Assembly (NCBI GenBank): GCA_031256755.1
Contig: JAIRPZ010000130.1
Coordinates: 1 to 6,780 of the forward strand
Reading direction: 5' to 3'
Origin: Planctomycetaceae bacterium
Lineage (GTDB): Bacteria > Planctomycetota > Planctomycetia > Pirellulales > Thermoguttaceae
DNA: 6,780 bases
Shown piece by piece: positions 1 through 6,646 of this stretch. Under the pieces are notes generated by a model. It was not told where the DNA came from. It ran no database searches and worked only from the letters and a program-made list of their open reading frames with translations. The position numbers were made by a program, and so were the translations under genes. Position 1 is the first letter of the stretch; every line of letters starts with the position of its first letter.

Positions 1-1119
1 ACGCTTGTCGAACTCTTGGTCGTGATCGCCATTATCGGCATGCTTATCGCCTTACTCTTGCCCGCTATTCAGGCAGCCCGCGAGGCAGCCCGAAAAATGC
101 AGTGCAGCAACAAGCAAAAGCAAGTCGCTCTTGCCGCTCATAATTACCACAACACCTACAATATGCTGCCGATGATAAGCGGCAGCGATTCCCGAGGCAA
201 GGCAAACGTCAGTGTCCAATACGCCGGTTTATTCATCGATCTTCTTCCGTATCTGGAAGCCCAGCAAGTCTATGACTTGTGGAAAGAATCAACTCTCTCC
301 CCTAACGAAGCACCGAGTGCAGACCCTAACGATCCCCGAGGGATAAAACCGGAAGGGCTGTTTATCTGTCCTTCGGGACACTCCGCTTCAGCAATTAGTG
401 CCGGGGTTCGGGCAGCAACCCATTATCGCTGGAATCACGGCGATTCTCCGTTTTCACATTACAGAGGCAGCAACGATGCGGCGGCAGAATCAATTCCATG
501 GCGGCGGGGACTCGGCGGACATGGAAACGGTTCGATTATTGACTTCGGGGGCATCACGGACGGATTAAGCAATACCGCGATGGTTTCCGAGCGGATGTTT
601 GGACTTTCACTGTCCAGCAATAATGATCGGATTATCGAAAGTGCTATTAACGGCGGCGGCACTTGGGTCAAGAGCGGTCACACCAAAATCACATGGACGA
701 ACTTGCCGGCAGATGATGACAAATGGGAAAACGCTTTGATGGGGAACAGGCAGACAACAATTGATTATCGCGGCGTGAACGGAGCATACAAATCGGGACT
801 TAGCTGTGTAGATAATTATGGATACCTGTACTATAATGCAGTAGCCATGCATACCGGTTTTCATACGGTGATTCCGCCGAATGGTCCGGCGGCGAGGAAT
901 AACACCAACCGGGCAATCTCGATAATGACCCCGACCAGCAATCACAAAGGGGGAGTGAATCTTGCCAAGTGCGACGGTTCGGTGACGTTTATTACGGAAG
1001 GAATCGACACCGGCGAGGCTTCGGCAAAAGTGGCGGCAAACACGGCGGATGCGCCGAGTCCCTTCGGCATTTGGGGCGCACTCGGTTCCCGCTGCGGAGG
1101 AGAAAGCCAAACGCCATGA
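1..1119 (+). CDS. DUF1559 family prepilin-like protein, 5' partial
   Basis: The reading frame is open from the first base, so the true start lies upstream; 372 codons are visible. The first residues, TLVELLVVIAIIGMLIALLLP, match a class III prepilin N-terminus just after the usual Gly-Phe processing site, with Glu at mature position 5 followed by a hydrophobic helix; only the leader peptide and one mature residue seem to be missing. Next comes AAREAARKMQCSNKQKQ with a downstream HNYH, the usual DUF1559 continuation. Further family marks are FICPS (about residue 119), TDGLSNT (from about residue 186) and, near the end, SNHKGGVNLAKCDGSV, an H-X9-DG motif (His315, Asp325-Gly326 in window numbering). 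Such proteins are probably exported and anchored by the N-terminal helix, as pseudopilins are; their biological role is largely unknown, and they are very numerous in Planctomycetes. Identity is secure; function is not. The gene ends five bases before an inverted repeat array. Confidence 0.93.
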   Translation, partial: TLVELLVVIAIIGMLIALLLPAIQAAREAARKMQCSNKQKQVALAAHNYHNTYNMLPMISGSDSRGKANVSVQYAGLFIDLLPYLEAQQVYDLWKESTLSPNEAPSADPNDPRGIKPEGLFICPSGHSASAISAGVRAATHYRWNHGDSPFSHYRGSNDAAAESIPWRRGLGGHGNGSIIDFGGITDGLSNTAMVSERMFGLSLSSNNDRIIESAINGGGTWVKSGHTKITWTNLPADDDKWENALMGNRQTTIDYRGVNGAYKSGLSCVDNYGYLYYNAVAMHTGFHTVIPPNGPAARNNTNRAISIMTPTSNHKGGVNLAKCDGSVTFITEGIDTGEASAKVAANTADAPSPFGIWGALGSRCGGESQTP

Positions 1120-1123
1120 TGAA

Positions 1124-1228
1124 TTAGTTTACAGACAGCAGACGGCAGACCGCAGCAAGAAAGGGGAAAGGTTGCAGGTATCTTTTCTTCTGCAAACTGC
1201 TGTCTGCCGTCTGCAAACTAATAATTAT
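1124..1228. repeat. Inverted array of 7-bp repeats
   Basis: Seen directly. The left arm reads in 7-bp steps from 1131: ACAGACA, GCAGACG, GCAGACC, GCAGCAA. The right arm is the reverse-complement type, in phase from 1187: CTTCTGC, AAACTGC, TGTCTGC, CGTCTGC, AAACTAA, TAATTAT. GCAGACGGCAGAC (1138-1150) pairs perfectly over 13 bp with GTCTGCCGTCTGC (1202-1214), and TTAGTTT (1124-1130) pairs with AAACTAA (1215-1221); a 7-base extra unit, ACAGACA, would bulge out on the left. The intervening 51 bases contain a smaller TTGCAG/CTGCAA pair. As RNA this would be a long hairpin just after the DUF1559 stop codon and might protect a transcript end, but there is no U-run to make it a classical terminator. 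A dispersed intergenic repeat is the likelier identity. Confidence 0.75.
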
Positions 1229-1285
1229 TCCCGCCCGTGCGGCAAGGGCAGAGCGGCACGGCTTACGCTTCACCGCCGTTTCTGT

Positions 1286-1291
1286 TAAAAT
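1286..1291 (+). promoter_or_regulatory. Candidate -10 box for purF
   Basis: TAAAAT lies 33 nt upstream of the chosen purF ATG, inside GTTAAAATAACG. The same nonamer, GTTAAAATA, forms the candidate -10 of xylA on the other strand. No convincing -35 hexamer lies at the normal distance; the best-placed sequence, TTACGC at 1263, is poor. The inferred transcript would have a short leader of about 25 nt. Confidence 0.35.
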
Positions 1292-1324
1292 AACGTTCTG
1301 TTGTTATCGAATGTCCAGTCCCCG

Positions 1325-2920
1325 ATGAGTGAACTTCACGAAGAATGCGGCGTAGCGGCGATTTATCATCTTCCTGACGGTGAATTGTCGCCGCTTTGTC
1401 CCGGTCAGGGAAGGGAATCCGCTTCCCTGCTTATGCCCCGGATGCTGCTTGATTTGCAAAACCGGGGGCAACTCGCTGCCGGTTTTACGACATTTTCGCC
1501 GCACCGGAAACAAATTATCGACACCCATAAAGAAATCGGTACCGTTTCCGAAGTTTTTCACACTTCTAAACGGGATCAATTTATCCGCCTGATGACCGAA
1601 TACGCCGGTCGTGCCGCAATCGGACATGTCCGTTATGCGACCTGCGGCAGAGATGACCGCAGTTATGCCCAGCCCTTTGAACGGCATCATATCAAAAAAC
1701 ATAAATGGTTCAGTTTTGCTTTCAACGGTCAACTCGCCAATTACGGCAATCTTCGGGAGACGCTTCTTCAAGACGGAAACACTTATCTTGCCCGCGAAAC
1801 CGATACCGAAGTCATCATGCATTACATTTGTGCGGCTCTTTCGCCGCAGGATGAGCCGGACCTGCTCGAAGTTTGCCAATCGCTTGCCCATCTCTTTGAC
1901 GGTTCTTACAACATTGTTTTTCTCAACGCGCTCGGCGATATGTTCGTTGCCCGCGACCCGCTCGGTTTCAAACCGCTTTGCTATGCTGTCGAAGGATCGC
2001 TTTTTGCCGCTGCCAGTGAAAGCGTGGCGTTGTTTAATCTTGGTTTTTCCGCTGAAAACATTAAAAATGTCGAACCGGGGCAGATCATCATGGTTAACGA
2101 AAAGGGCATCCGGTTTGAACGTTTTGCCGAAAAAAGGTCTCCTGCTCATTGTTTTTTCGAGTGGATTTACTTTGCCAACGTTGCCAGTGCGATTGACGGT
2201 CAAAGTGTGTATCTTGCCCGAAAAAATCTCGGCGCGGAACTTGCCCGTCAGGAATTAGCCCTCGGCGATGTCCGCATTGACAAAGACACGATTGTTGTGC
2301 CGGTTCCTGATACCAGTAAAGCCGCTGCCGACTCGATGGCGTTCTCGCTGAAAATACCGAGTATGGAAGGGTTAATCCGTAACCGGTACAGCGGCAGAAC
2401 ATTTATTGAAGGGGGGGAACACCGGTGGAAAAAAGCGGAAACAAAATACACGCCGCTCCGGGATATTCTGGAGGGCAAAAAAGTTTTTCTTGTTGAAGAT
2501 TCCATTGTCCGCAGTACCACTATGCGTGTTTTGCTGCAACGGATCAGGGCATTGGGACATGTGAAAGAAATTCATGTCAGGGCAGCGTGTCCGCCGATCA
2601 TCGGACCGTGCTTTTACGGAATTGATATGTCTACGTATACAGAATTGTTTGTGCCGCCGTATATGCATGCCGGCAGCGGTACAGGCGGTGAACCTGCGTC
2701 TCCTGTTGAATGGCAAATCACGCGGGAAACGGAGAACCGGATGGCGGCGGATTTGGGAGCGGATTCGCTCCGGTATTTACCGATTGATTCTGTGGCGAGG
2801 GCGATTGGTTTGCCGCCGGACAATCTTTGCCGGGCGTGCATTACGGGGCAGTATCCGACGATTTGGGGGAAACGTATGGCTGGCGAAGCGTTTGACCAAT
2901 ACCGGAACGGCTTGAAATAG
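1325..2920 (+). CDS. purF: Amidophosphoribosyltransferase (PurF-type)
   Basis: By family, this cytoplasmic enzyme catalyses the first committed step of purine synthesis, making 5-phosphoribosylamine from PRPP and glutamine. From ATG 1325 the product is 531 residues, slightly longer than usual. MSELHEE is a short propeptide before the nucleophile Cys8 (EECGVAAIY), as in Bacillus-type PurF. The glutaminase domain shows NRGQLAAG, GHVRYATCG, FNGQLAN and ETDTEV. The phosphoribosyltransferase domain shows GLIRNRYSGRTF and the PRPP loop VEDSIVRSTT (390-399). Four cysteines match the Bacillus 4Fe-4S ligands: C276 (HCFFEWIYFA), C429 (GPCFYGID), C502 and C505 (CRAC). Ser397 replaces the usual loop Gly, and about two dozen extra residues follow TELF before ADLGADSLRYL. 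ATG 1325 is chosen because it gives the expected propeptide; TTG 1301 would add eight residues. No Shine-Dalgarno is visible. A PurF paralogue cannot be excluded. Confidence 0.92.
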   Translation: MSELHEECGVAAIYHLPDGELSPLCPGQGRESASLLMPRMLLDLQNRGQLAAGFTTFSPHRKQIIDTHKEIGTVSEVFHTSKRDQFIRLMTEYAGRAAIGHVRYATCGRDDRSYAQPFERHHIKKHKWFSFAFNGQLANYGNLRETLLQDGNTYLARETDTEVIMHYICAALSPQDEPDLLEVCQSLAHLFDGSYNIVFLNALGDMFVARDPLGFKPLCYAVEGSLFAAASESVALFNLGFSAENIKNVEPGQIIMVNEKGIRFERFAEKRSPAHCFFEWIYFANVASAIDGQSVYLARKNLGAELARQELALGDVRIDKDTIVVPVPDTSKAAADSMAFSLKIPSMEGLIRNRYSGRTFIEGGEHRWKKAETKYTPLRDILEGKKVFLVEDSIVRSTTMRVLLQRIRALGHVKEIHVRAACPPIIGPCFYGIDMSTYTELFVPPYMHAGSGTGGEPASPVEWQITRETENRMAADLGADSLRYLPIDSVARAIGLPPDNLCRACITGQYPTIWGKRMAGEAFDQYRNGLK

Positions 2921-2933
2921 ACCGGCAGGTCTC

Positions 2934-3515
2934 TTGGAATGGCTGCGGCGGATAGCGATAGTTGTATGGTTTGCTTTCGGCATATCCGTTATCTCTTTGG
3001 GAATATCCGCAGAGATTGCTCTGGCGAAAGATGTCCGAACTTCTTGGAAAGCCGCAAAGTTTCTTGATGATTTAGGGTTAGCGGCTGATATTCCGCCGGA
3101 AACACAAACACCGGAATTTAAGGCATTGACCGAATTGGCATCTTGGCTTGCCTATCCGGCCGAATACGGGGCAATTCCTGATGAACTGACGGTTATCGAC
3201 TCACGCGAATTGTATTGGCGGCCGGTGCAGGACAAACGGACGCTTTACCTTATTCGTTACACTTATAAGGATTACGATGAAAACAAGAGAATCGAAACTA
3301 ATGTCGGCATTGCCGGTTTGACACCGGACGGCGAAGTGGACAGCCCGATGACGTTTTGTCATTGGATTGAGGAATTGAATGAACTTTCGCCGGAAGAAAT
3401 TTACGCGGTCTATTGTGCCGGTTCCGGTACAATGCAACTTGAAAATTGGCAAAACCCGCAGGTCGGACTTGCGGTACTGCGGGAAGATAATCCGGGCTTT
3501 GCCGGGCAGACGTAA
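2934..3515 (+). CDS. Small secreted protein of unknown function
   Basis: I do not recognise this 193-residue protein. It starts at TTG 2934, 13 nt after the purF stop; no in-frame ATG or GTG precedes it after the upstream stop at 2913, and the first internal Met is far downstream. The N-terminus is a good signal peptide: MEWLRR, a hydrophobic stretch (residues 7-25), then AEIALA before KD, giving probable signal peptidase I cleavage after Ala31. The mature part is about 162 residues with no further membrane segment. It has Trp/Tyr-rich stretches (ELYWRPVQ, YLIRYTYKDYDE), a possible beta segment (NVGIAGLTPDG), and two cysteines, C142 (FCHWIEE) and C161 (VYCAGSG), which might form a disulfide after export. 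The start has only a weak AGG (2927-2929). The spacing suggests cotranscription with purF, though no functional link to purine synthesis is apparent. It ends at a probable terminator. Confidence 0.72.
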   Translation: MEWLRRIAIVVWFAFGISVISLGISAEIALAKDVRTSWKAAKFLDDLGLAADIPPETQTPEFKALTELASWLAYPAEYGAIPDELTVIDSRELYWRPVQDKRTLYLIRYTYKDYDENKRIETNVGIAGLTPDGEVDSPMTFCHWIEELNELSPEEIYAVYCAGSGTMQLENWQNPQVGLAVLREDNPGFAGQT

Positions 3516-3517
3516 TG

Positions 3518-3555
3518 GAGAGAGCGGAGACATTCGCCCGCCGCCCTCTTTTTTT
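3518..3555 (+). terminator. Probable intrinsic terminator after the purF-linked gene
   Basis: GAGAGCGG (3520-3527) can pair with CCGCCCTC (3541-3548) with one A-C mismatch around a 13-nt loop, followed directly by seven T (3549-3555). It begins three bases after the stop codon of the secreted-protein gene, the right place to end the purF transcript. On the opposite strand the hairpin is not followed by a T-run, so it should not serve xylA. Confidence 0.6.
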
Positions 3556-3597
3556 AATTATCAATTTTCAATTATGAATTATCCATTAACAATACGC
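3556..3597. repeat. AT-rich 7-bp tandem repeat array
   Basis: Immediately after the terminator T-run the sequence falls into exact 7-bp steps: AATTATC, AATTTTC, AATTATG, AATTATC, CATTAAC, AATACGC. The first four differ from AATTATC by at most one base; the last two are degenerate. It fills the gap between two convergent genes and is followed by TGCGGCAAGG (3600-3609), also found after the repeat array at 1124-1228. Confidence 0.7.
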
Positions 3598-3617
3598 CCT
3601 GCGGCAAGGACTCCGGT

Positions 3618-4934
3618 TTACTTGAACAGATACCGGTTGACAATGTTCTCGAAAAGTTCCTGTCTGCCGGACTGATTCGGCGTTATTTCCCCCTTTTGCA
3701 GCATGTACTTTTCCAGCGTCTTAAAATTATGCTTGCCCTTTTCAATTTCGGCACCGATGCCTTCATCCCACGAAGCGTAACGGTCTTTCACCATTTTGGC
3801 GATTTCGCCGGTCTTCCGCATTTCGGCAGCGATCTTCAAACCAAGCGCAAACGCATCCATTCCGCCGATATGGGCGTAGAACAGATCAATCGGCTCGAAA
3901 CTTTCACGGCGGACTTTCGCATCAAAATTAAGACCGCCTGTCGTAAAACCGCCGTACTTTAAGATGATCAGCATCATCTTGACCGTTTCGTAAACATTGG
4001 TCGGAAACTGATCCGTATCCCAGCCGAGCAGCAAATCGCCGGTATTGGCATCAACCGATCCCAAAAAGCCCTGACTGCCCGCATAATCCAATTCGTGTTC
4101 GACCGAATGTCCCGCAAGCGTGGCGTGGTTCGTTTCAATGTTCATCTTCACGTGCTTTTCCAAACCGTAGGCGCGGAGAAAATTGATGCACGCTGCCGAA
4201 TCGAAATCGTACTGATGTTTTGTCGGTTCTTTCGGTTTCGGCTCGAAGTAGAATTGTCCTTTGAAACCGATCTCTTTGGCATAATCGACCGCCATGTGCA
4301 TGAAAGCGGCGAGATGATCGACTTCCCGTTTCATATCGGTATTCCAGAGACATTGGTATCCTTCCCGCCCGCCCCAAAAGACGTAGCCGTTTCCGCCGAG
4401 TTCTTTCGTGATTTCCAGTGCTTTTTTGACTTGTGCGGCTCCGAAAGCGAAAGCATCGGCATTACAACTGGTTGCGGCACCATGCATAAACCGGGGATTG
4501 CCGAAAAGATTGGCGGTTCCCCAAAGGAGTTTCACGCCGGTGCGCTGCTGTTCTTCTTTCAGGACTTTGACAACAGCGTCAAGATTTTCGTTAGATTCTT
4601 TGAGCGATGCGCCTTCGGGGGCAATGTCCCGATCGTGAAAAGCGTAAAAGGGCATTTGGGTTTTTTCGAGGAATTCAAAAAAGACCTTTGCCCGTTTTTG
4701 AGCGTTGGCAACGGTGTCTTTTCCTTCCCAGGGACGAATCATCGTACCGGGACCGAAGGGATCGGAACCGCTTCCCCGCATTGTGTGCCAATAGGCGGCA
4801 CTGAAACGGAGATGATCTTTCATCGTTTTGCCCTCGATTTTTTCATCGGGATTGTAAAAGCGGAAAGCGAGCGGATTGCTCGATTGCGGTCCTTCGTATT
4901 GGACGGTTTTTTTGACTTCAGGAAATGCGGACAT
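3618..4934 (-). CDS. xylA: Xylose isomerase, class II
   Basis: By family, this cytoplasmic, divalent-metal-dependent enzyme interconverts D-xylose and D-xylulose (and glucose and fructose, more weakly) as the entry step of xylose catabolism; it acts as a tetramer. The 438-residue length is typical of the longer class II enzymes. All key residues are visible, each one position lower than in E. coli XylA: His100 and Asp103 in FHDRD; WGGREGY (187-193); Glu231 and Lys233 in FEPKPKEPTKHQYDFD; Glu267 and His270 in NIETNHATLAGH; Asp295 in SVDANTGD; Asp306 and Asp308 in GWDTDQFPTN; Asp338 in GGLNFDAKVRR. The start is fixed by GGAG (4943-4946 on the complementary strand), 8 nt upstream of ATG. No xylulokinase, transporter or XylR-type regulator lies beside it, so it appears to be a single-gene transcript, convergent with the purF unit. 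There is no sign of damage; the enzyme should be active. Confidence 0.97.
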   Translation of the reverse strand: MSAFPEVKKTVQYEGPQSSNPLAFRFYNPDEKIEGKTMKDHLRFSAAYWHTMRGSGSDPFGPGTMIRPWEGKDTVANAQKRAKVFFEFLEKTQMPFYAFHDRDIAPEGASLKESNENLDAVVKVLKEEQQRTGVKLLWGTANLFGNPRFMHGAATSCNADAFAFGAAQVKKALEITKELGGNGYVFWGGREGYQCLWNTDMKREVDHLAAFMHMAVDYAKEIGFKGQFYFEPKPKEPTKHQYDFDSAACINFLRAYGLEKHVKMNIETNHATLAGHSVEHELDYAGSQGFLGSVDANTGDLLLGWDTDQFPTNVYETVKMMLIILKYGGFTTGGLNFDAKVRRESFEPIDLFYAHIGGMDAFALGLKIAAEMRKTGEIAKMVKDRYASWDEGIGAEIEKGKHNFKTLEKYMLQKGEITPNQSGRQELFENIVNRYLFK

Positions 4935-4942
4935 TCTGGATT

Positions 4943-4946
4943 CTCC
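4943..4946 (-). promoter_or_regulatory. Ribosome binding site of xylA
   Basis: On the minus strand the sequence reads TTTTGGAGAATCCAGAATG, a GGAG core 8 nt before the start codon. It is the only strong Shine-Dalgarno sequence among the starts visible here, so it settles the xylA start. Confidence 0.8.
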
Positions 4947-4993
4947 AAAAATTAGGTAAAAAGTGAACAGCCATTTGTACTGTGTACGGCGGT

Positions 4994-5022
4994 ATTTTAA
5001 CCGGACGGCAGTCGATTGGCAA
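4994..5022 (-). promoter_or_regulatory. Sigma70-like promoter of xylA
   Basis: On the minus strand TTGCCA (5017-5022, five of six matches to TTGACA) and TAAAAT (4994-4999, five of six matches to TATAAT) are separated by exactly 17 nt. Transcription would start near 4987, giving a leader of about 50 nt that contains the Shine-Dalgarno. I see no convincing operator palindrome beside it. Confidence 0.6.
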
Positions 5023-5073
5023 GCGGGCGGACTTTCGTTTTTCTTTCCGCCGGCAGCCTAAAAATTCGGGCTG

Positions 5074-5082
5074 TGCTATAAT
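5074..5082 (+). promoter_or_regulatory. Extended -10 promoter for the 5186 gene
   Basis: TGCTATAAT combines a perfect TATAAT (5077-5082) with the upstream TGN of extended -10 promoters; no good -35 is present at the expected distance, as such promoters allow. It points toward the gene starting at 5186 and would give a leader of about 95 nt. Together with the xylA promoter it makes 4935-5185 a divergent control region. Confidence 0.5.
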
Positions 5083-5185
5083 TTTGTTGGATTAACTGCC
5101 GCAGCGTATTATTTTTTCAGGATTTTTTAATCAATCCGTAAGTTGACGGCACGACCTATTATTAACGGTTTTACTCATACTCATT

Positions 5186-6412
5186 ATGGCGGACATTCGC
5201 GATACAACCTCTCCGGTTTCAGCGGCACTTCTTGCCGCCGACAAGTTAACGGATTCCCGATCGCAGTCCAAGTTGTTCGGCGAAATTGCCCGGTTGCAGA
5301 CGGCTAACGAAGAATTTGACGATGCTTTCCAAACACTCCGCAAAATAACTGTGCCGGACGAGTGCCGCACCGTTCTGCTTCTGATAAACTGGCAGCCGCT
5401 GCCGTTAGAAAGAATAGCGGCGTTGGTCAACTTGCTTGAAAGCCGTCCGCAAACGGCTTTCCTTGCCGGCCGGTTAGCCATGAATATGCTGGAAGAGAAT
5501 GGCAGTATGCAGCCGAGTCCGCCGTTAAAAGAGACATCGGCAAGACAAAAGAAAAACAATGCGGCTGCGTGGAAGTTAATCAATACGGCGAAACAGCCGT
5601 TTGAATCCGAAGAACAGCGGTATCACTTCTTTCACAGGATGATAAGCATCATACAGCAATATCAATGTCTGCCCGGCTGGCAGGAAGAGCAGCAGAAAGC
5701 CGTTTCTTTTTCTGCGTCTTTTACTGATGAAATCTACCGTGATTGGGCATTTTACGATCTTGCGGCGCATTGTCTTTCCGAAGCGGAGAACTTTGCGGAT
5801 AAAATTGCTCATCCGCTTCGCCGTGCATGGTGTTATAACGCGCTGCGGAACTATGAAAAGGCAAAAGAGATTATTGAAACGATAAATATCGTTGCGGAGA
5901 AGCAGGACGAAGCCGAAATGCTTTCGATTGCTTCGCGGATCATCGGCATGAATATCGGGAAAGAAGCCGGAGCATCGCTTTTGGAGCGGAGTGAAGCCGC
6001 TGCGGCGGTGATTAAAATACCGATGACGCGGTACCGGCTGCAATGTTTTCTTGGCAAAGTGCTGAAAGAACAGGGGCGTATTACGGCGATTGAGGAATAT
6101 TTGCCGGTCCGGGACATGCTGGCATCGCTTTCTCATTTTGATCGGAGCAGGGCGGCGGTTTGGCTGGCGGAAGCCGGCTGGACAGCCGGCTGGGCGGCGG
6201 CGGTTGAATCGGCAGCGGCACCGATGCGAGGCATACCGGAGACCGACCGTGCGGAACAGATGACGGAAGTGATTCGGCGGTATGCGGCTTATCGGGCAAG
6301 GTTAAAACGGGCGGCAAACGGTTATGCGATTGACGAGACGATCCTGTTTTCCGGCGAGGAATTGGAGCGTTCTTCTTTCAGTCCGTTTGCGCTATCGGAC
6401 TGCGGCTGCTGA
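5186..6412 (+). CDS. Hypothetical helical-repeat protein, 408 aa
   Basis: I do not recognise a named family. ATG 5186 is the first possible start: an in-frame stop lies at 5144 with no start codon between. No Shine-Dalgarno is visible. There is no signal peptide or membrane segment, so the product is probably cytoplasmic. The sequence is rich in Ala, Leu, Glu, Arg and Lys and appears almost entirely helical, with paired-helix stretches such as DEIYRDWAFYDLAAHCLSEAE, RRAWCYNALRNYEKAKEII, AEMLSIASRIIG, RYRLQCFLGKVLKEQGR and RAAVWLAEAGWTAGW. Their spacing suggests an alpha-solenoid of TPR-like type, but no unit matches the TPR consensus cleanly, so this is inference. A polar linker (ENGSMQPSPPLKETSARQKKNN, about 110-131) separates an N-terminal part from the larger C-terminal part. 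The chain ends in SDCGC, a Cys-Gly-Cys that could bind metal or be redox active. It is divergent from xylA and probably transcribed alone. Confidence 0.75.
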   Translation: MADIRDTTSPVSAALLAADKLTDSRSQSKLFGEIARLQTANEEFDDAFQTLRKITVPDECRTVLLLINWQPLPLERIAALVNLLESRPQTAFLAGRLAMNMLEENGSMQPSPPLKETSARQKKNNAAAWKLINTAKQPFESEEQRYHFFHRMISIIQQYQCLPGWQEEQQKAVSFSASFTDEIYRDWAFYDLAAHCLSEAENFADKIAHPLRRAWCYNALRNYEKAKEIIETINIVAEKQDEAEMLSIASRIIGMNIGKEAGASLLERSEAAAAVIKIPMTRYRLQCFLGKVLKEQGRITAIEEYLPVRDMLASLSHFDRSRAAVWLAEAGWTAGWAAAVESAAAPMRGIPETDRAEQMTEVIRRYAAYRARLKRAANGYAIDETILFSGEELERSSFSPFALSDCGC

Positions 6413-6571
6413 TCCTTTTGCCGGTTATCAATGTGGATTTCAGCGGTTGCGGCAGGGACAGATTATCGATCTGAACGTCATTGATCTTGGCATCAAGACA
6501 TTCAATAAAACCTCCCCTTGATAGGTACCGGTCATACTTTTTCAACGGCAGCAGCCCGCCGCCTGTCCCTC

Positions 6572-6599
6572 TTGCATGAGGCAAACGTTTCCGTAAAAT
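6572..6599 (+). promoter_or_regulatory. Weak candidate promoter of terD
   Basis: TAAAAT (6594-6599) is a fair -10, in GTAAAATA, similar to the boxes before purF and xylA. TTGCAT (6572-6577) lies 16 nt upstream but shares only the TTG of the -35 consensus. The position, 63 nt before the terD ATG, is reasonable. Confidence 0.35.
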
Positions 6600-6629
6600 A
6601 CTAATGGTGTGTTTATGTCCCTGAAAATA

Positions 6630-6646
6630 AGAGGATTTTTTCCTCT
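6630..6646 (+). other. Small perfect hairpin in the terD leader
   Basis: AGAGGA (6630-6635) and TCCTCT (6641-6646) form a 6-bp perfect stem around a five-T loop, ending 16 nt before the terD start codon. No T-run follows, so it is not a standard terminator. The left arm contains a GAGG Shine-Dalgarno-like core, but it is too far from the ATG to be a normal ribosome binding site. A role in the leader RNA is possible but unproven. Confidence 0.45.

Noticed and set aside
1235..1261. CCGTGC/GCACGG inverted pair upstream of purF
   Set aside because: A 6-bp stem with a 15-base loop in GC-rich DNA is expected by chance; no U-run and no regulator known for it.
1304..2203. Long open frame of 299 codons on the minus strand
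   Set aside because: It lies wholly opposite the purF gene, whose frame contains all catalytic motifs; the antisense translation is basic and low in family features, as expected of a shadow frame.
4095..4955. Open frame of 286 codons on the plus strand
   Set aside because: It is antisense to xylA, which has every active-site residue; the plus-strand translation shows no recognisable domain.
5090..5132. GATTAA/TTAATC inverted pair in the 5186 leader
   Set aside because: Only 6 bp, AT-rich, with a loop of over 30 bases; too weak to claim as a structure or operator.
3618..5185. Possible xylose utilisation operon
   Set aside because: Only xylA is present; both neighbours are unrelated and differently oriented, with no xylulokinase, transporter or regulator gene in the window.
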